This document shows, piece by piece, positions 11,411-19,433 of a stretch of DNA of 64,000 bases. Each line of letters opens with the position of its first letter. The first letter of the stretch is position 1. Source of the stretch: Bacteroides reticulotermitis JCM 10512 (GTDB taxonomy: Bacteria > Bacteroidota > Bacteroidia > Bacteroidales > Bacteroidaceae); NCBI RefSeq assembly GCF_000517545.1, contig NZ_BAIV01000009.1:62001-126000 (forward strand), read 5' to 3'. The translations under genes and the position numbers were made by a program. A model generated the notes under the pieces. That model worked only from the letters and a program-made list of their open reading frames with translations, did not search any database and was not told where the DNA came from.

Positions 11411-11707
11411 TTATCTGTTTTTATGAACAGCATCAGTTGTTAGTTTCCATCCTTCAACTTGCTCCTTCGAATAGATAGCGGGTACATTTATAACGCCCAC
11501 AGCTTCCGGACTTATAAAAGTTCCTCCGGCAATAATAAGTCCGGCTGTAGCACGTTGACTATAATAAAGCGCTGTAAGCTCAGTAGCTGTATGTGCAGGG
11601 TTATCAGCACGGCTGCGAGTCATGGGAGCCATTACTATGCGATTACTTACTTGTAATCCATTTAGGTTATATGGCTCGAAAAATAATGCATTTTCTTTTG
11701 TTCCCAT
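11411..11707 (-). pseudogene. Truncated Old Yellow Enzyme (NADH:flavin oxidoreductase)
   Basis: The fragment begins MGTKENALFFEPYNLNGLQ and carries the OYE N-terminus (VSNRIVMAPMTRSRA, ITGG-type strand LIIAGGTFISPEAVG). It stops after about 98 residues at TTDAVHKNR, where complete enzymes run to about 360. The downstream sequence does not continue the family in any frame, so this is a real deletion, unlike the single-base breaks elsewhere. The start at 11707 is preferred because the first operator palindrome lies just upstream. The barrel and most FMN contacts are missing, so it cannot be an active flavoenzyme. It occupies the promoter-proximal slot of the oxidoreductase operon. Confidence 0.8.
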
Positions 11708-11727
11708 AAAATTAATCTCTAAATTTG

Positions 11728-11775
11728 CTTGCGAATTGCAAGTGCAAATATAGATAATAGCTTGCAAAAAGCAAG
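11728..11775. promoter_or_regulatory. Twin 15-bp palindromes, probable HxlR operators, with -7 box
   Basis: CTTGCGAATTGCAAG (11728-11742) and CTTGCAAAAAGCAAG (11761-11775) share the arms CTTGC/GCAAG around a 5-base centre. Their centres are 33 bp apart, about three helical turns, so two dimers would bind the same DNA face. They lie between the divergent OYE and HxlR genes. A minus-strand -7 box, TATATTTG (11752-11745), sits between them, placing one operator on each side of the core promoter. The palindromes are seen directly; binding by the adjacent HxlR protein is inferred from the usual self-adjacent arrangement of this family. Confidence 0.7.
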
Positions 11776-11793
11776 TGTTTTTAATTGTTTTTT

Positions 11794-12222
11794 ATGGCAG
11801 ATACAAAAAAAAGATCGAATTGTCCTATTAGTTGTGCTCTTGAAATTTGGGGTGACAAGTGGTCATTACTAATTGTTAGAGACCTATTGTTCTTCAAAGA
11901 GCGTACTTACAGTGATTTTCTAAAATCAGAAGAGAAAATAGCAACCAATATTTTGGCCACCCGGCTGCAAATGCTGGAAGAGAATGGAATCATTACTAAA
12001 TTAGATCACCCCGAAAGTAAGGCTAAGGTTTTATACAGGCTCTCACCCAAAGGTGTCGACCTATTACCTTTAATAATAGAAATAAATGTGTGGGCTGACA
12101 AGTACTTAACGATCCCCGCTGAGCAAAAGGCATTGCTAAAGGAGATAAGAAAAAACAAAGAAGCGTATATCAAAAAGAGAATCAAAGAACTGAAAATAGA
12201 GTATTCAGCCGATCGTTCATAA
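11794..12222 (+). CDS. HxlR-family winged-helix transcriptional regulator
   Basis: This is a 142-residue regulator of the HxlR/YodB/HypR type. It has the N-terminal Cys in SNCPISCALEIWGDKWSLLIVRDL, the winged helix (FLKSEEKIATNILATRLQMLEENGII) and the wing LYRLSPKGVDLLPLI. Family members are dimers; several sense diamide, quinones or aldehydes through the conserved N-terminal Cys, which is present here. The ATG at 11794 is preferred over the TTG three codons upstream. It is divergent from the oxidoreductase operon, with two palindromic sites between. The likely role is repression or redox-dependent control of that operon and of itself. Confidence 0.88.
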   Translation: MADTKKRSNCPISCALEIWGDKWSLLIVRDLLFFKERTYSDFLKSEEKIATNILATRLQMLEENGIITKLDHPESKAKVLYRLSPKGVDLLPLIIEINVWADKYLTIPAEQKALLKEIRKNKEAYIKKRIKELKIEYSADRS

Positions 12223-12281
12223 CGAGAACAAAAAATAGAACTAATTAACCTATACGGTGAACCCTGAAGTTTTTTGTTCAT

Positions 12282-12289
12282 TAACTTTG
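12282..12289 (+). promoter_or_regulatory. -7 promoter box of the acetyltransferase gene
   Basis: TAACTTTG matches TAnnTTTG. Initiation near 12296 argues for the ATG at 12322 as the translation start rather than the upstream alternatives. Confidence 0.5.
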
Positions 12290-12321
12290 CTCCATGGTTC
12301 AAAATGCAAATAAGACAAAGA

Positions 12322-13047
12322 ATGAAAGACAGTAATATTAAAAACCTAACGTCGATATGGCTTTTAGCCGGAAAAGCATTCAATGCAAGGCAAACGATTT
12401 CGGGCTTTGAGGTTATCAATATACCTTTTTCTGAATGGCCAAACAGAATATGGAGCCAACAGCAAGCAACACTCTCGGATAGAAGAGATGTTGTAAAGGA
12501 TATAATGCAAAAGAACAACCCTTCAATAACTTTTTCCGAATGGAGAGAGTTGGATGATAATGATTCTGCCAATGAATATGGACTAAGATTAAAGAATGAG
12601 CAGATCGGCATGTCTTTGTGTTTAAGAGATTATAACACACAACAAACGGATAATAAGCCGATTGAGTTTATCCGGATTACGGATAGAGCCGACGCTAAGC
12701 TATGGAGTAATTTATTCTTTCAGTCATTTGGCTATCTGATATCCGATGAAGTGATTTGCGAGATAAAAGATCAAGTGGAATTCTACAATTTAAAATATAA
12801 GGGACAATTAGTAGGAACCGTAATAATTTATACACTTGACAACTCTGTGGGAATTCACAGCCTCGGTATTACGGCAGAATTCAGGAAGAAAGGCTTGGCT
12901 GAAAAGGCTATGAATGCAATCCTATCCAAAGCTCAAAAAGAGAACCTCGATTATGGCCATTTACAATCCTCGCCAATGGGGATTAACCTATACAAGAAAC
13001 TAGGATTTAAAGAGATATTCAAAATGTATAATTATATACTTAAGTAA
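12322..13047 (+). CDS. GNAT-family N-acetyltransferase
   Basis: This is a protein of about 241 residues with a C-terminal GNAT domain. The acetyl-CoA loop lies in LGITAEFRKKGLAEKAMNAI, followed by the motif-B strand and helix in GINLYKKLGFKEIFKMYNYI, the common LYxKxGF ending. The N-terminal half has no motif I recognise and may help define the acceptor. ATG 12304 is an alternative start in frame, but the -7 box at 12282 leaves little room for it. It has its own promoter and no obvious operon partner. The substrate is unknown. Confidence 0.8.
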   Translation: MKDSNIKNLTSIWLLAGKAFNARQTISGFEVINIPFSEWPNRIWSQQQATLSDRRDVVKDIMQKNNPSITFSEWRELDDNDSANEYGLRLKNEQIGMSLCLRDYNTQQTDNKPIEFIRITDRADAKLWSNLFFQSFGYLISDEVICEIKDQVEFYNLKYKGQLVGTVIIYTLDNSVGIHSLGITAEFRKKGLAEKAMNAILSKAQKENLDYGHLQSSPMGINLYKKLGFKEIFKMYNYILK

Positions 13048-13167
13048 CACATTTTTAGCACTCACAGTACGAGTAAGGTATACAGATGCGACAAATATTC
13101 AGACCAAAACGCTCGTTAAATATTCTTTGAATAAATGAAAGAATGGGGTATTTCGCGCTCCTTTCCA

Positions 13168-13197
13168 TTGAGATTTCTTCACTTCTTTTTATATTTG
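13168..13197 (+). promoter_or_regulatory. Promoter of fabH
   Basis: TTG at 13168-13170, a 19-base spacer and TATATTTG at 13190-13197 form a near-consensus Bacteroidetes promoter. The leader would be about 50 bases. Confidence 0.65.
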
Positions 13198-13254
13198 CAC
13201 CGCGAACTAGTAGAATATTCACTCAACTTTAGGCTTTTAAGCCAGGCAAGACTA

Positions 13255-14252
13255 ATGGAGAAAGTAAATGCAGTAATTACAGGAGTCGGCGGGTATATTC
13301 CCGATTATGTTTTGACCAATGATGAAATATCCAAGATGGTAGATACCACCAATGAGTGGATTATGGAGCGTATTGGCATAAGAGAGCGGCATATCTTAAA
13401 TGAAGAAGGCCTCGGAACCTCTTATATGGCTCGCAAAGCCGTAAAGCAATTACTATCGCGCACTCAAAGCAATCCGGATGAAATTGATTTGGTTATTGTG
13501 GCAACTACAACTCCCGATTACCGTTTTCCCTCAACAGCTTCTATCATATGCGAGAAGTTAAAGTTGAAATACAGTTTCGCTTTCGATATGCAAGCTGTTT
13601 GTAGTGGTTTTTTGTATGCATTGGAGACAGGTGCAAACTTCATTCGTTCCGGAAGGTATAAAAAAGTGATTGTGGTAGGAGCGGATAAGATGTCGTCAAT
13701 AATAGACTATACCGACCGATCTACCTGCCTATTTTCGCGGACGGTGCGGCAGCCGTTTTACTGGAACCGACTACTGAAGAAGTAGGTATTATCGATGCTG
13801 TACTTAAAACAGACGGCAAAGGACTTCCATTCTTGCATATCAAAGGGGGAGGTTCGGTATGTCCTACTTCCTATTATTCGTTGGACAATCATTTGCACTA
13901 TATTTATCAGGAAGGACGTACCGTATTCAAGTATGCCGTAGCTAATATGTCGGACGCTTGTGAATCGGTCATTGAAAGAAATGGGCTGACAAAAGACGAT
14001 GTAAATTGGGTTATCCCCCACCAAGCCAACCAACGTATTATCAGTGCTGTAGGTCAACGCTTAGGCATGCCTTCCGAGAAGGTCCTGGTAAATATAGACC
14101 GGTATGGAAATACCAGTGCAGCTACTCTCCCACTCTGCATTTGGGATTTTGAAAATCAATTAAAGCGAGGGGATAATTTGATTCTGACAGCTTTCGGAGC
14201 AGGATTCGCATGGGGAGCTATTTATATAAAATGGGGATATAATAAAAAGTAA
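13255..14252 (+). CDS. fabH: 3-oxoacyl-ACP synthase III (FabH), frame broken near 13727
   Basis: FabH condenses acetyl-CoA (or a branched starter) with malonyl-ACP to begin fatty acid synthesis. The catalytic Cys is about residue 116 in [10 protein letters not shown], the His is in [10 protein letters not shown] and the Asn in [12 protein letters not shown]. The frame breaks near 13727; adding one C to the CC run restores [16 protein letters not shown] and gives about 332 residues, normal for FabH. ATG 13255 gives the family-typical start just after the promoter. Bacteroides make branched-chain fatty acids, so branched starter units supplied by the oxoacid dehydrogenase at 0.1-5.6 kb are a plausible link. 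That link is inference. Confidence 0.92.
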
Positions 14253-14491
14253 GTATGATGATGCTACTGATCATCTATAGATATTGAATCTTTTAATTCA
14301 GACAATTTGGCTCGAATGCATCGCTTCTTTAGCGGGAGCATAAATGTAATACAGCCGATCAGTCCAATACGACTAGGTGCTTCGAAGGTGAGATTATCTT
14401 TAACATCCTCTCCACCCCATTACCTACACCTAGGTATTCACGTTTTAATAATTGCCGATTTATAGTTATTGATTATCTTTTAGGGTTCGAA
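14253..14491. other. Spacer between fabH and the sigma-factor gene
   Basis: No terminator or RNA motif is recognised. On the minus strand a stop-to-stop stretch of about 51 codons (roughly 14257-14410) has a protein-like hydrophobic segment (RIGLIGCITFMLPLKKR) but no start codon. It could be a gene remnant or chance. Confidence 0.2.
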
Positions 14492-14499
14492 TAACTTTG
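14469..14499 (+). promoter_or_regulatory. Housekeeping promoter of the ECF sigma gene
   Basis: TTG at 14469-14471, a 20-base spacer and TAACTTTG at 14492-14499 match the general Bacteroidetes promoter. The sigma gene may therefore have basal transcription independent of its own product. Confidence 0.6.
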
Positions 14500-14537
14500 C
14501 GGACTCAAAATAAGTTAATACCAATAACTAATTTTAC

Positions 14538-15092
14538 GTGAATAAAATAAGCCACCTATATAATTTCGAAGATATATATAATCAATATTGGGAGAAAGTT
14601 TACTTGCAATGTGCTAGTAAGTTGAACGATACGGAAATCGCCAAAGACCTGACACAAGATATTTTTCGATCTTTATGGGAAAGGCATGAAGAGCTCGTAA
14701 TAACCATATCCATAGAGCACTATCTGGCTAAAGCCACTAAACTCAAGGTGCTGGAATATATACGCAATGAAGCCGTCAAACGTAGACACAATCAACTATT
14801 GGCTGACAACTCCGAACCAATAACAAGCGTAACCGAAGAAGAATTGAACTACAAAGAATTATACGAACGACTGAAATTCCTGATTGGATTCTTACCTACA
14901 CAATGCCGGAATGTTTTCACGTTAAGTAAGATAGACGGACTGAGCAACAAAGAGATCTCATCCGAACTAAACATATCGGAAAGAGCTGTAGAATATCACA
15001 TAACCAAAGCATATTCTTTTCTTCGCAAAAAGATGAAAGACTTTAAACTATTCCTCTCTTTTTTTACGATATTTGCCACGCTAGTTAAATAA
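14538..15092 (+). CDS. ECF RNA polymerase sigma factor (FecI-like)
   Basis: This sigma-70 family extracytoplasmic-function factor has 184 residues. Region 2 includes IAKDLTQDIFRSLWERHEEL; region 4 includes FTLSKIDGLSNKEISSELNISERAVEYHITKAYSFLRKKM, a typical helix-turn-helix. The start is GTG at 14538, 39 bases after the -7 box. Eight bases separate it from the following lipoprotein gene. The membrane anti-sigma-like protein encoded after that lipoprotein is the expected partner. The island ends in a XusABC-like uptake module, so the sigma factor most likely drives that module when iron or a siderophore is sensed. Confidence 0.9.
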   Translation: MNKISHLYNFEDIYNQYWEKVYLQCASKLNDTEIAKDLTQDIFRSLWERHEELVITISIEHYLAKATKLKVLEYIRNEAVKRRHNQLLADNSEPITSVTEEELNYKELYERLKFLIGFLPTQCRNVFTLSKIDGLSNKEISSELNISERAVEYHITKAYSFLRKKMKDFKLFLSFFTIFATLVK

Positions 15093-15100
15093 AATCATTT

Positions 15101-16300
15101 ATGCATATCCATTCCACAAGTACCGCAATCTTAAAGTATATCCTTTGCCTGTATATCGTAGTACTCGCTACGGCTTGCACAAATACAGAAAAGTCTGATA
15201 AATTCCGCATCTACTTTCGGGGAGAAGACAGGCATAAAGAGCAGATCTTTACACTTGCCGACCTGTCTCAAGGGTATGTGGATGCGACTCAGCAAGGAGA
15301 AGTATTAGATTCAGATATTTGTTACGACCTTTATTACCACAAAGGCGTGTATTATGATATAGACCGACCCGACAAGATAAAGAAATACATACTCAAAAAC
15401 GGTCGCCCGGCCTTGGAGAGTTCTTGCGAGATTGCACAGATGACTGAGATTGAAACCCATACATGGATCAACGACACCGTATTGGCCGTTATCGGTTTGG
15501 ACAGCAAACACCGGAATCCGGTATACGCATTTATTGATACCAAAGAATTCAAAGTAAAGCAATATGGCGAAATTCCAATCCCCGATGACAACTCCTACCA
15601 ACGGACATCAATCGGTTTTGCAGCAGTAGCAGGCGATGTTATGTACATCACCTACGTTTACCACCAACTATCGGCCGATAGCTACACCACATCGGAAGCG
15701 ATCAATCTGATCACGCTCGATTATCCGCAAATGACCGTGCGACATAATTCGTCGAACAACCGGAGCACCTATGAAATGAAGAATGGGCGACACCAACCGA
15801 CTATGGCAATAGGAGCCGATAAGAAATTCTATTTCCTCACAAATACCTCCAGTGGATTCGGACAGATGGAGCATATACCATCCGGTGTATTGAGAGCTAA
15901 TATGAAAGAAGAGAATCTCGACGATCATTATTTCGTCAACATCACCGACACCTTGAAAGGTTGCTATCCAACGGCCATCTGGCATGTATGGAACGATATT
16001 TTTCTACTCAAATGCGAGCGAACGGATCTGATGTCTTCGTGGGAAGACTACCTCGAAGAGCGGGTGTTTGAATACTATGCACTCAATGTCCGTAACAATA
16101 GTCTTACCAAGCTAGACTTACCCTTGGACACTCCCTGGTACACAAACAATGTCCTTGTAGATAATGACGTGGCCTATATAGCGAATAATGCCGAAGACGG
16201 CTATACCTTTTGGCTATTCAACCCGAAAGACAACAGCCTTAAAAAAGGACTAAAGCTAGATCCTTCTGTCAAACGAATCTTTAGCATCGATCTGAACTGA
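15101..16300 (+). CDS. DUF4374-like (XusB-like) lipoprotein, first copy
   Basis: This is a 399-residue exported protein with a lipobox (VVLATAC, Cys about residue 26) followed by an acidic stretch (TNTEKSDK). It has the same length as the DUF4374 lipoprotein at 19434 and a matching end: LKKGLKLD here, MKRGLEID there, each about 14-16 residues before the C-terminus. Both look like beta-propellers built from repeated hydrophobic strands. The position is unusual, between the sigma gene and the anti-sigma-like gene rather than beside the receptor. By analogy with XusB it may bind a ferric siderophore at the cell surface; a sensing role is possible. Paralogy with the second copy is inferred by eye. 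Confidence 0.7.
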   Translation: MHIHSTSTAILKYILCLYIVVLATACTNTEKSDKFRIYFRGEDRHKEQIFTLADLSQGYVDATQQGEVLDSDICYDLYYHKGVYYDIDRPDKIKKYILKNGRPALESSCEIAQMTEIETHTWINDTVLAVIGLDSKHRNPVYAFIDTKEFKVKQYGEIPIPDDNSYQRTSIGFAAVAGDVMYITYVYHQLSADSYTTSEAINLITLDYPQMTVRHNSSNNRSTYEMKNGRHQPTMAIGADKKFYFLTNTSSGFGQMEHIPSGVLRANMKEENLDDHYFVNITDTLKGCYPTAIWHVWNDIFLLKCERTDLMSSWEDYLEERVFEYYALNVRNNSLTKLDLPLDTPWYTNNVLVDNDVAYIANNAEDGYTFWLFNPKDNSLKKGLKLDPSVKRIFSIDLN

Positions 16301-16403
16301 TGTTTTTACTAATAAAAGTTAAAGTCAGATTTTGACTTACGGGTATCTTTCAGTTAAGCAACTTAGTGGTATAAACAAAGATATTCGATAAGAAGTCAAG
16401 AAG
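16301..16403 (+). promoter_or_regulatory. Gap before the anti-sigma-like gene, possible sigma-dependent promoter
   Basis: This 103-base gap is the largest inside the island; the others are 0 to 24 bases. It contains no TAnnTTTG box. The stretch TTACGGGTATCTTTCAGTT (about 16337-16355) could be a dedicated ECF promoter for the anti-sigma, receptor, XusB and XusC genes. This is a positional inference only. Confidence 0.25.
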
Positions 16404-16979
16404 ATGAAGAATAGAGAAATCAGCTCCAAGTTGTTGGAGAAATATATAGAAAACTCAGCCACCGAGCAAGAACGAGACGCAGTAGAGCAGTGGCTAAATG
16501 CTGAAACGTTTGACGAAGTAGAATCGTCTGCTTCATTCCAAGCTAACAAAGAGCAAATAAAAAGAGAGATCTGGAACAACCTGCCTCCCGGACAAACCGA
16601 GAAGATCAAAAGATTCCCACGCTCACCCAAGACATTCCGATATGCAGCAGCGGCGGCAGTTATATTCTGTCTCACCTCGTTTGGGCTTCTGCATCTCCTG
16701 ACCGATTCGAACCATACGGCATCTTCGCAGCAGATCGTACAAGTATGTGACCATCCCACCTTTATCCCTGTCGAAAATGATACGGAGATTCTTTTTGTGT
16801 CAGAGACAAGCGGAGCGAACAAACTTTCTCAGAAGATGGCCTGCAAAGAAGGAAACACGTACCTGGCTATAAAGGTTAAATTCAGATCCGAAGAGAAGTT
16901 ACTGGTAGTCAACGAAAAAGACATCCAGCACCTACCGCCTTTTCTGAATCTATACATAGCCAATCAGATTAAAAGCTAA
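16404..16979 (+). CDS. Short membrane anti-sigma-like protein
   Basis: This 191-residue protein has an N-terminal helical segment (LLEKYIENSATEQERDAVEQW), as in cytoplasmic anti-sigma domains of FecR-type proteins. One membrane helix follows (about 77-102, FRYAAAAAVIFCLTSFGLLHLL), then a periplasmic tail of only about 90 residues. Typical Bacteroidetes FecR proteins are about 320-400 residues with FecR and DUF4974 domains outside; those are absent here. The order sigma - lipoprotein - anti-sigma - receptor, and 18 bases to the receptor start, support a regulator of the upstream sigma factor. How a signal reaches so short a tail is unclear. Confidence 0.65.
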   Translation: MKNREISSKLLEKYIENSATEQERDAVEQWLNAETFDEVESSASFQANKEQIKREIWNNLPPGQTEKIKRFPRSPKTFRYAAAAAVIFCLTSFGLLHLLTDSNHTASSQQIVQVCDHPTFIPVENDTEILFVSETSGANKLSQKMACKEGNTYLAIKVKFRSEEKLLVVNEKDIQHLPPFLNLYIANQIKS

Positions 16980-16997
16980 CTCACAAACTCCACATTA

Positions 16998-19409
16998 ATG
17001 AAAATAAAAATGCTATTTGTGCTTATTCTACTGATAAGCACAACCCCCTTTACGGCTCAAAACAAACAAAACCGAACTCTATCGGGTACCGTATCGGACA
17101 TCTACAAAACCCCTCTCCCATTCATCACAGTGGGTCTTGAAGGTACTTCGATAGGAGTCGTAACGGATGAAAACGGGAAGTTCACAATCTCAGTTCCTCC
17201 CGGCAACTTCTTCCTGATAACTTCATCGCTGGAGTACGAACCGCAGAAAATAAACCTTTCCGATTTCAAAGAAAGACAAAAGCCCCTTCAGATAACCCTG
17301 AAAAAGAGAAAAGAAACCGACTTGAGCGAAGTGATCGTCTACGGTAAAACAACCGCCCAACAAATTAAAGAAGGCGCATTCTCTGTCAACGTGATCGATC
17401 TCAGCAAATACGCCAATTCCACCACAGACGTGAATCAGGTATTGAAACGTACAACTGGAGTCACCATCCGCGAAGACGGCGGTATGGGTTCCGACTTCAC
17501 CTTCAAGATCAACGGATTGGATGCGAAGATCTTTATCGATGGCGTACCGATGGAAAACTTTGGCAGTTCAATGAGCCTAAACAATATTCCGGTCAACCTG
17601 GTTGAACGCGTCGAAGTATACAAAGGCGTCGTTCCGGCCTATCTGGGTACAGATGCTTTAGGGGGAGCTGTGAACATCATCACCAAAAGAAAGAATCGAC
17701 GTTTCCTGGATGTGAGCTATGGTTACGGATCGTTTAACACCCACCAAGCATCTCTGGTAGGTTCAATGAGCGACTCAAAGACAGGTTTCGTTGTCAAGCT
17801 AAACAGCTTCTACAACTACTCCGACAATGACTACACGATGTACACCAACGAAAAGTACAACGTTATACTCGAGAAAGTGCAAGACGGTCACTATGTGCAA
17901 ATTGACAAAGCCAAACGTTTCCACGACAGATACCGCTCGGCCATGGGACAATTGGAAGTCGGCTTCGAAAATCGCAAATGGGCCGACCGAATCCTTTTCG
18001 GCTTGTTATATTCCGAAAACAACAAACAGAATCAGTTAGGAGCAACCATCAACACCGTGAAAGGAGGCCAATGGTCGGAAAGCAAATACATCATGCCTAC
18101 CCTAAGCTACCAGAAGAACGACTTGTTTATTCCCCGGCTCTATGCGGATTTGTACACGTCCTACTCCAAGAACACGGTAAACGTACGAGATACAGCGACC
18201 TACAATTACGACTGGACCGGCCAATGGGTAAGCCCGCATTCCACCGAACTGGACCCAGGCCATAACAAATATATCTATAAGAATCTCGTCACCCGCATTA
18301 ATTTAAACTACGATTTAAATAGCGAGCGGACTCAAAGTCTGAACCTGAATTACAACTACAATACCATCACTCAGAATAGTTATGATTTAATCAAGTACCC
18401 CTCGCAAGAGCTCGATCTACCCAGTCGCTTGAGCCGACATATCGGAGGGCTGGCCTGGCAAGGGCTTTGGTTCAACCGCAAACTGACATCCATCGTATCC
18501 GTGAAATACTACGGAATGGATACCTCCAAGGAGATAGACGAAAGAGTGATGGGAAATAACAATACCGTACTCTCCGGAACAATCGTTAAACAGAAAAAGT
18601 TCTTCAATTACTACAGTGGTAGCCTTGCTCTTCGCTATCAGTTCCAAGAAGATCTCGGAATCAAATTCTCTGTCGAGAAAGCATACAACCTGCCTTCCAT
18701 GACCGGACTCTTCGGAGATGGACAAAACTACCTGTCCAACTGGGACTTAAAACCGGAACAGAGTAAAAACATCAACCTGGGTGCTTACTACAACTTTTTT
18801 TTAAACAACGTACACTATTTCAATATAGACGTATCTACGTTCTACCGAAAAGCGTCGGACTACATCGCCACCAAAATCGTATCAGTCTCCGGTAAAGACT
18901 ATTATCAGATGTACAACGAGCCCGGAGTGAATCTATACGGATTAGAAGCCGAACTACGTTATGGCTATAAAGACCTGATCCAACTAACCGTCAACGGAAG
19001 TTACGACAAAGCGATAAACAACAAGAAATACAGCGATGAGACCAATTCGCAAGTGAGCCTGACCTACAAAGATCAGTTGCCCAACCGCCCATGGATGTAC
19101 GGAAACGCCGATCTTACGTTCTCGAAGAAAGACCTGATCGGTAAGAATACCCGTTTGCAAGTATCTTGGCTGTACCAATACGCTCACTGGTTTTATTTAA
19201 GTTGGGAAGGTCTTGGTTACAAACATACCAAGGACTTTATTCCCTCACAATCGGTTCATTCCGTCATACTGGGTTACTCGTGGAAAAACGACAAATACAA
19301 CTGGTCTTTTGAAGCCCGCAACCTAACCAACGAACGGTGTTACGACAACTTCCGCCTACAAAAACCGGGTCGGGCGTTTTATATGAAATTCAGATTATCA
19401 ATCATGTAA
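16998..19409 (+). CDS. TonB-dependent receptor, XusA-like, with carboxypeptidase-like N-domain
   Basis: This 803-residue outer-membrane receptor has a signal peptide (about 1-20, ending PFTAQ). A carboxypeptidase-regulatory-like domain follows (about 25-112, SGTVSDIYKTPLPFITVGLE to LQITLKKRKE), then the TonB box/plug (SEVIVYGKTTAQQIKEG; GVTIREDGGMGSDFTFKING; VERVEVYKGVVPAYLGTDAL) and a long barrel. There is no STN signalling domain, the module that contacts FecR in classical surface signalling. It is followed after 24 bases by the DUF4374 lipoprotein and then a PepSY protein, the order of B. thetaiotaomicron XusA-XusB-XusC, which takes up siderophores made by other bacteria. The substrate is inferred from that match. 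Confidence 0.88.
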   Translation: MKIKMLFVLILLISTTPFTAQNKQNRTLSGTVSDIYKTPLPFITVGLEGTSIGVVTDENGKFTISVPPGNFFLITSSLEYEPQKINLSDFKERQKPLQITLKKRKETDLSEVIVYGKTTAQQIKEGAFSVNVIDLSKYANSTTDVNQVLKRTTGVTIREDGGMGSDFTFKINGLDAKIFIDGVPMENFGSSMSLNNIPVNLVERVEVYKGVVPAYLGTDALGGAVNIITKRKNRRFLDVSYGYGSFNTHQASLVGSMSDSKTGFVVKLNSFYNYSDNDYTMYTNEKYNVILEKVQDGHYVQIDKAKRFHDRYRSAMGQLEVGFENRKWADRILFGLLYSENNKQNQLGATINTVKGGQWSESKYIMPTLSYQKNDLFIPRLYADLYTSYSKNTVNVRDTATYNYDWTGQWVSPHSTELDPGHNKYIYKNLVTRINLNYDLNSERTQSLNLNYNYNTITQNSYDLIKYPSQELDLPSRLSRHIGGLAWQGLWFNRKLTSIVSVKYYGMDTSKEIDERVMGNNNTVLSGTIVKQKKFFNYYSGSLALRYQFQEDLGIKFSVEKAYNLPSMTGLFGDGQNYLSNWDLKPEQSKNINLGAYYNFFLNNVHYFNIDVSTFYRKASDYIATKIVSVSGKDYYQMYNEPGVNLYGLEAELRYGYKDLIQLTVNGSYDKAINNKKYSDETNSQVSLTYKDQLPNRPWMYGNADLTFSKKDLIGKNTRLQVSWLYQYAHWFYLSWEGLGYKHTKDFIPSQSVHSVILGYSWKNDKYNWSFEARNLTNERCYDNFRLQKPGRAFYMKFRLSIM

Positions 19410-19433
19410 TATTAATAATTAAAACTTAAACAA

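Noticed and set aside
12006..12611. 201-codon minus-strand frame across HxlR and GNAT genes
   Set aside because: It spans two real genes and their promoter, with a low-complexity serine/leucine-rich product.
14257..14410. Minus-strand membrane-like ORF between fabH and the sigma gene
   Set aside because: Open for about 51 codons but with no start codon and no recognisable family; kept only as a remark.
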